Assembly (NCBI GenBank): GCA_003023695.1
Contig: PXYW01000053.1
Span: forward strand, 1-43,506
DNA from: Sulfobacillus benefaciens
GTDB taxonomy: Bacteria > Bacillota > Sulfobacillia > Sulfobacillales > Sulfobacillaceae
Direction of reading: 5' to 3'
Length of the DNA: 43,506 nt
Below the pieces are notes generated by a model, which was not told where the DNA came from, searched no databases, and saw only the letters and a program-made list of their open reading frames with translations. The stretch's first letter is position 1. Each line of letters begins with the position of its first letter. The position numbers and the translations under genes were made by a program. Of this stretch, positions 42,652-43,506 are shown in pieces.

Positions 42652-43506
42652 ATGGAATACGGGCAGCGCGTCCGTCGCATCCGTGTCTGGCTTCAATGGA
42701 GCCTTGGGGTTTTATGGTTTCTCGATGGGCTGTTGCAGTTGCAACCGGGGATGTTTTCTATGGACATGATTAGCACGATCATGCAACCAGCTCTTTCCGG
42801 GCAGCCGGTATGGATGTCGCATTTGGGAAATTGGGCGATTGCTATCGTGAGCCCAAGGATCGGGTTGGTGAATTGGGGTTTTGCCGGCATTCAACTGCTA
42901 ATAGGAATATTGATTTTGATGAAAAATCAGCGCTGGGTACGATTCGGTCTATGGCTTTCCATTGCCTGGGGGTTGGCGGTGTGGCTCTTCGGCGAAGGAT
43001 TGGGCAGCGTCTTGACGGGTACCGCAACAGCGCTCAGTGGTGCTCCTGGGTCGGTAATCCTGTACGTTTGGATTGCCGTGATGCTACTGTTGCCGGATTC
43101 CGCCTGGTGCCTGGGGCGGACACGGTGCTGGATTCGTGACGGGGTGTCGCTACTGTGGTTCTTGGCAGCAATTCAGCAGGCGATACCGGATTATTGGACC
43201 TCAGTAGGGTTGTCCTCAGTGTTTCAAGGCAATTTGATGATGCAGCCGCGATGGTTTATTAACTTTTTAAGTCCTGTGGTAAGCTTTTCTGCCAAATACC
43301 CGCATGTCCTGAATGGAACCTTGATTGCTCTTATGCTAATATCCGGGCTCTTGCTGCTTTATGGCTATCGCTGGACGTTTTGGGGATTTTGGCTGGGTAC
43401 CGCGTTGCTACTGTTTATGTGGATTTATGGGCAAGGGTTTGGAGGCGTCTTCACGGGCATGGGTACCGATCCCAATGCCGCGCCTTTATGGTGGTTACTG
43501 ATGTTA
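42652..43506 (+). CDS. Polytopic membrane protein with internal repeat, partial
   Basis: The frame opens at ATG 42652 (GGAAGG 12 bases upstream) and stays open for 285 codons to the window end, with no stop. It is Trp-rich and hydrophobic, with about eight helices. The two halves look duplicated: each starts with an LLWFLxxLQ-type helix, and each ends with a helix plus WLFGEGLGSVLTGTATALSG (112-131) or WIYGQGFGGVFTGMGTDPNA (257-276). The glycine/threonine loop motif recurs in each half. I do not recognise a named family. It follows the SPASM-domain gene by 28 bases, so the two are probably co-transcribed. The C-terminus lies beyond the window. Confidence 0.7.
   Translation, partial: MEYGQRVRRIRVWLQWSLGVLWFLDGLLQLQPGMFSMDMISTIMQPALSGQPVWMSHLGNWAIAIVSPRIGLVNWGFAGIQLLIGILILMKNQRWVRFGLWLSIAWGLAVWLFGEGLGSVLTGTATALSGAPGSVILYVWIAVMLLLPDSAWCLGRTRCWIRDGVSLLWFLAAIQQAIPDYWTSVGLSSVFQGNLMMQPRWFINFLSPVVSFSAKYPHVLNGTLIALMLISGLLLLYGYRWTFWGFWLGTALLLFMWIYGQGFGGVFTGMGTDPNAAPLWWLLML

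Noticed and set aside
1..43506. rRNA, tRNA, CRISPR arrays, intact insertion sequences, prophage
   Set aside because: None recognised by reading; spacers are short and no cloverleaf-like or regularly spaced repeats were seen, though a covariance-model scan was not possible.

Overview
The window looks like chromosomal DNA of an acidophilic, endospore-forming Firmicute of the Sulfobacillus type. This is inferred from gene content: a spore-germination operon (gerA-gerC-gerB order), two cytochrome bd oxidases, three proteins of the sulfide:quinone oxidoreductase (SQR) fold, purine-rich Shine-Dalgarno sites (AAGGAGG type), and many membrane and energy genes. No rRNA, tRNA, CRISPR array, intact insertion sequence or prophage was seen.

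Layout. 1-1251: the 3' end of an acyl-CoA synthetase, a small two-helix membrane protein, and a spacer holding a decayed copy of the synthetase 3' end. 1252-3618: a zinc-type alcohol dehydrogenase lacking the structural-zinc lobe, then a GH1 beta-glucosidase. 3611-9777: cydDC, divergent from cydAB. 9778-11780: a gene-poor segment with a DUF1835/DUF3658-like gene and the remnant of a MerR/excisionase-type helix-turn-helix. 11781-13960: a NarL-type two-component system and, antisense to its read-through, an unlisted 37-residue Trp-rich membrane peptide. 14243-19507: gerA, gerC, gerB and a membrane-anchored FMN-binding glutamate-synthase-like protein, tightly coupled. 19718-26118: an SQR-like gene, a second cydAB pair, and two more SQR-like genes. 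26290-32238: an overlapping operon of MFS transporter, disrupted acyl-CoA ligase, acyltransferase 3, ECF sigma factor and probable anti-sigma protein. 32373-35663: a secreted beta-propeller protein, then a convergent SigK/RskA-like sigma/anti-sigma pair. 35735-39367: an orphan DUF47 (PhoU-like) protein, a dihydrolipoamide-dehydrogenase-like protein and an MFS transporter. 39539-43506: a nucleotidyltransferase, a convergent SAM methyltransferase, a SPASM-domain protein that has lost its radical-SAM cysteines, and an internally repeated membrane protein that runs off the end.

How the genes may work together (inference): the SQR-like flavoproteins could feed electrons from sulfide or related donors into the quinone pool, and the two bd oxidases would pass them to oxygen, with CydDC supporting oxidase assembly. 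The most unusual points are the complementary losses of redox cysteines among the three SQR paralogues, the radical-SAM-like protein without its catalytic cluster, the FMN enzyme locked into the germination operon, and the 37-residue antisense membrane peptide.
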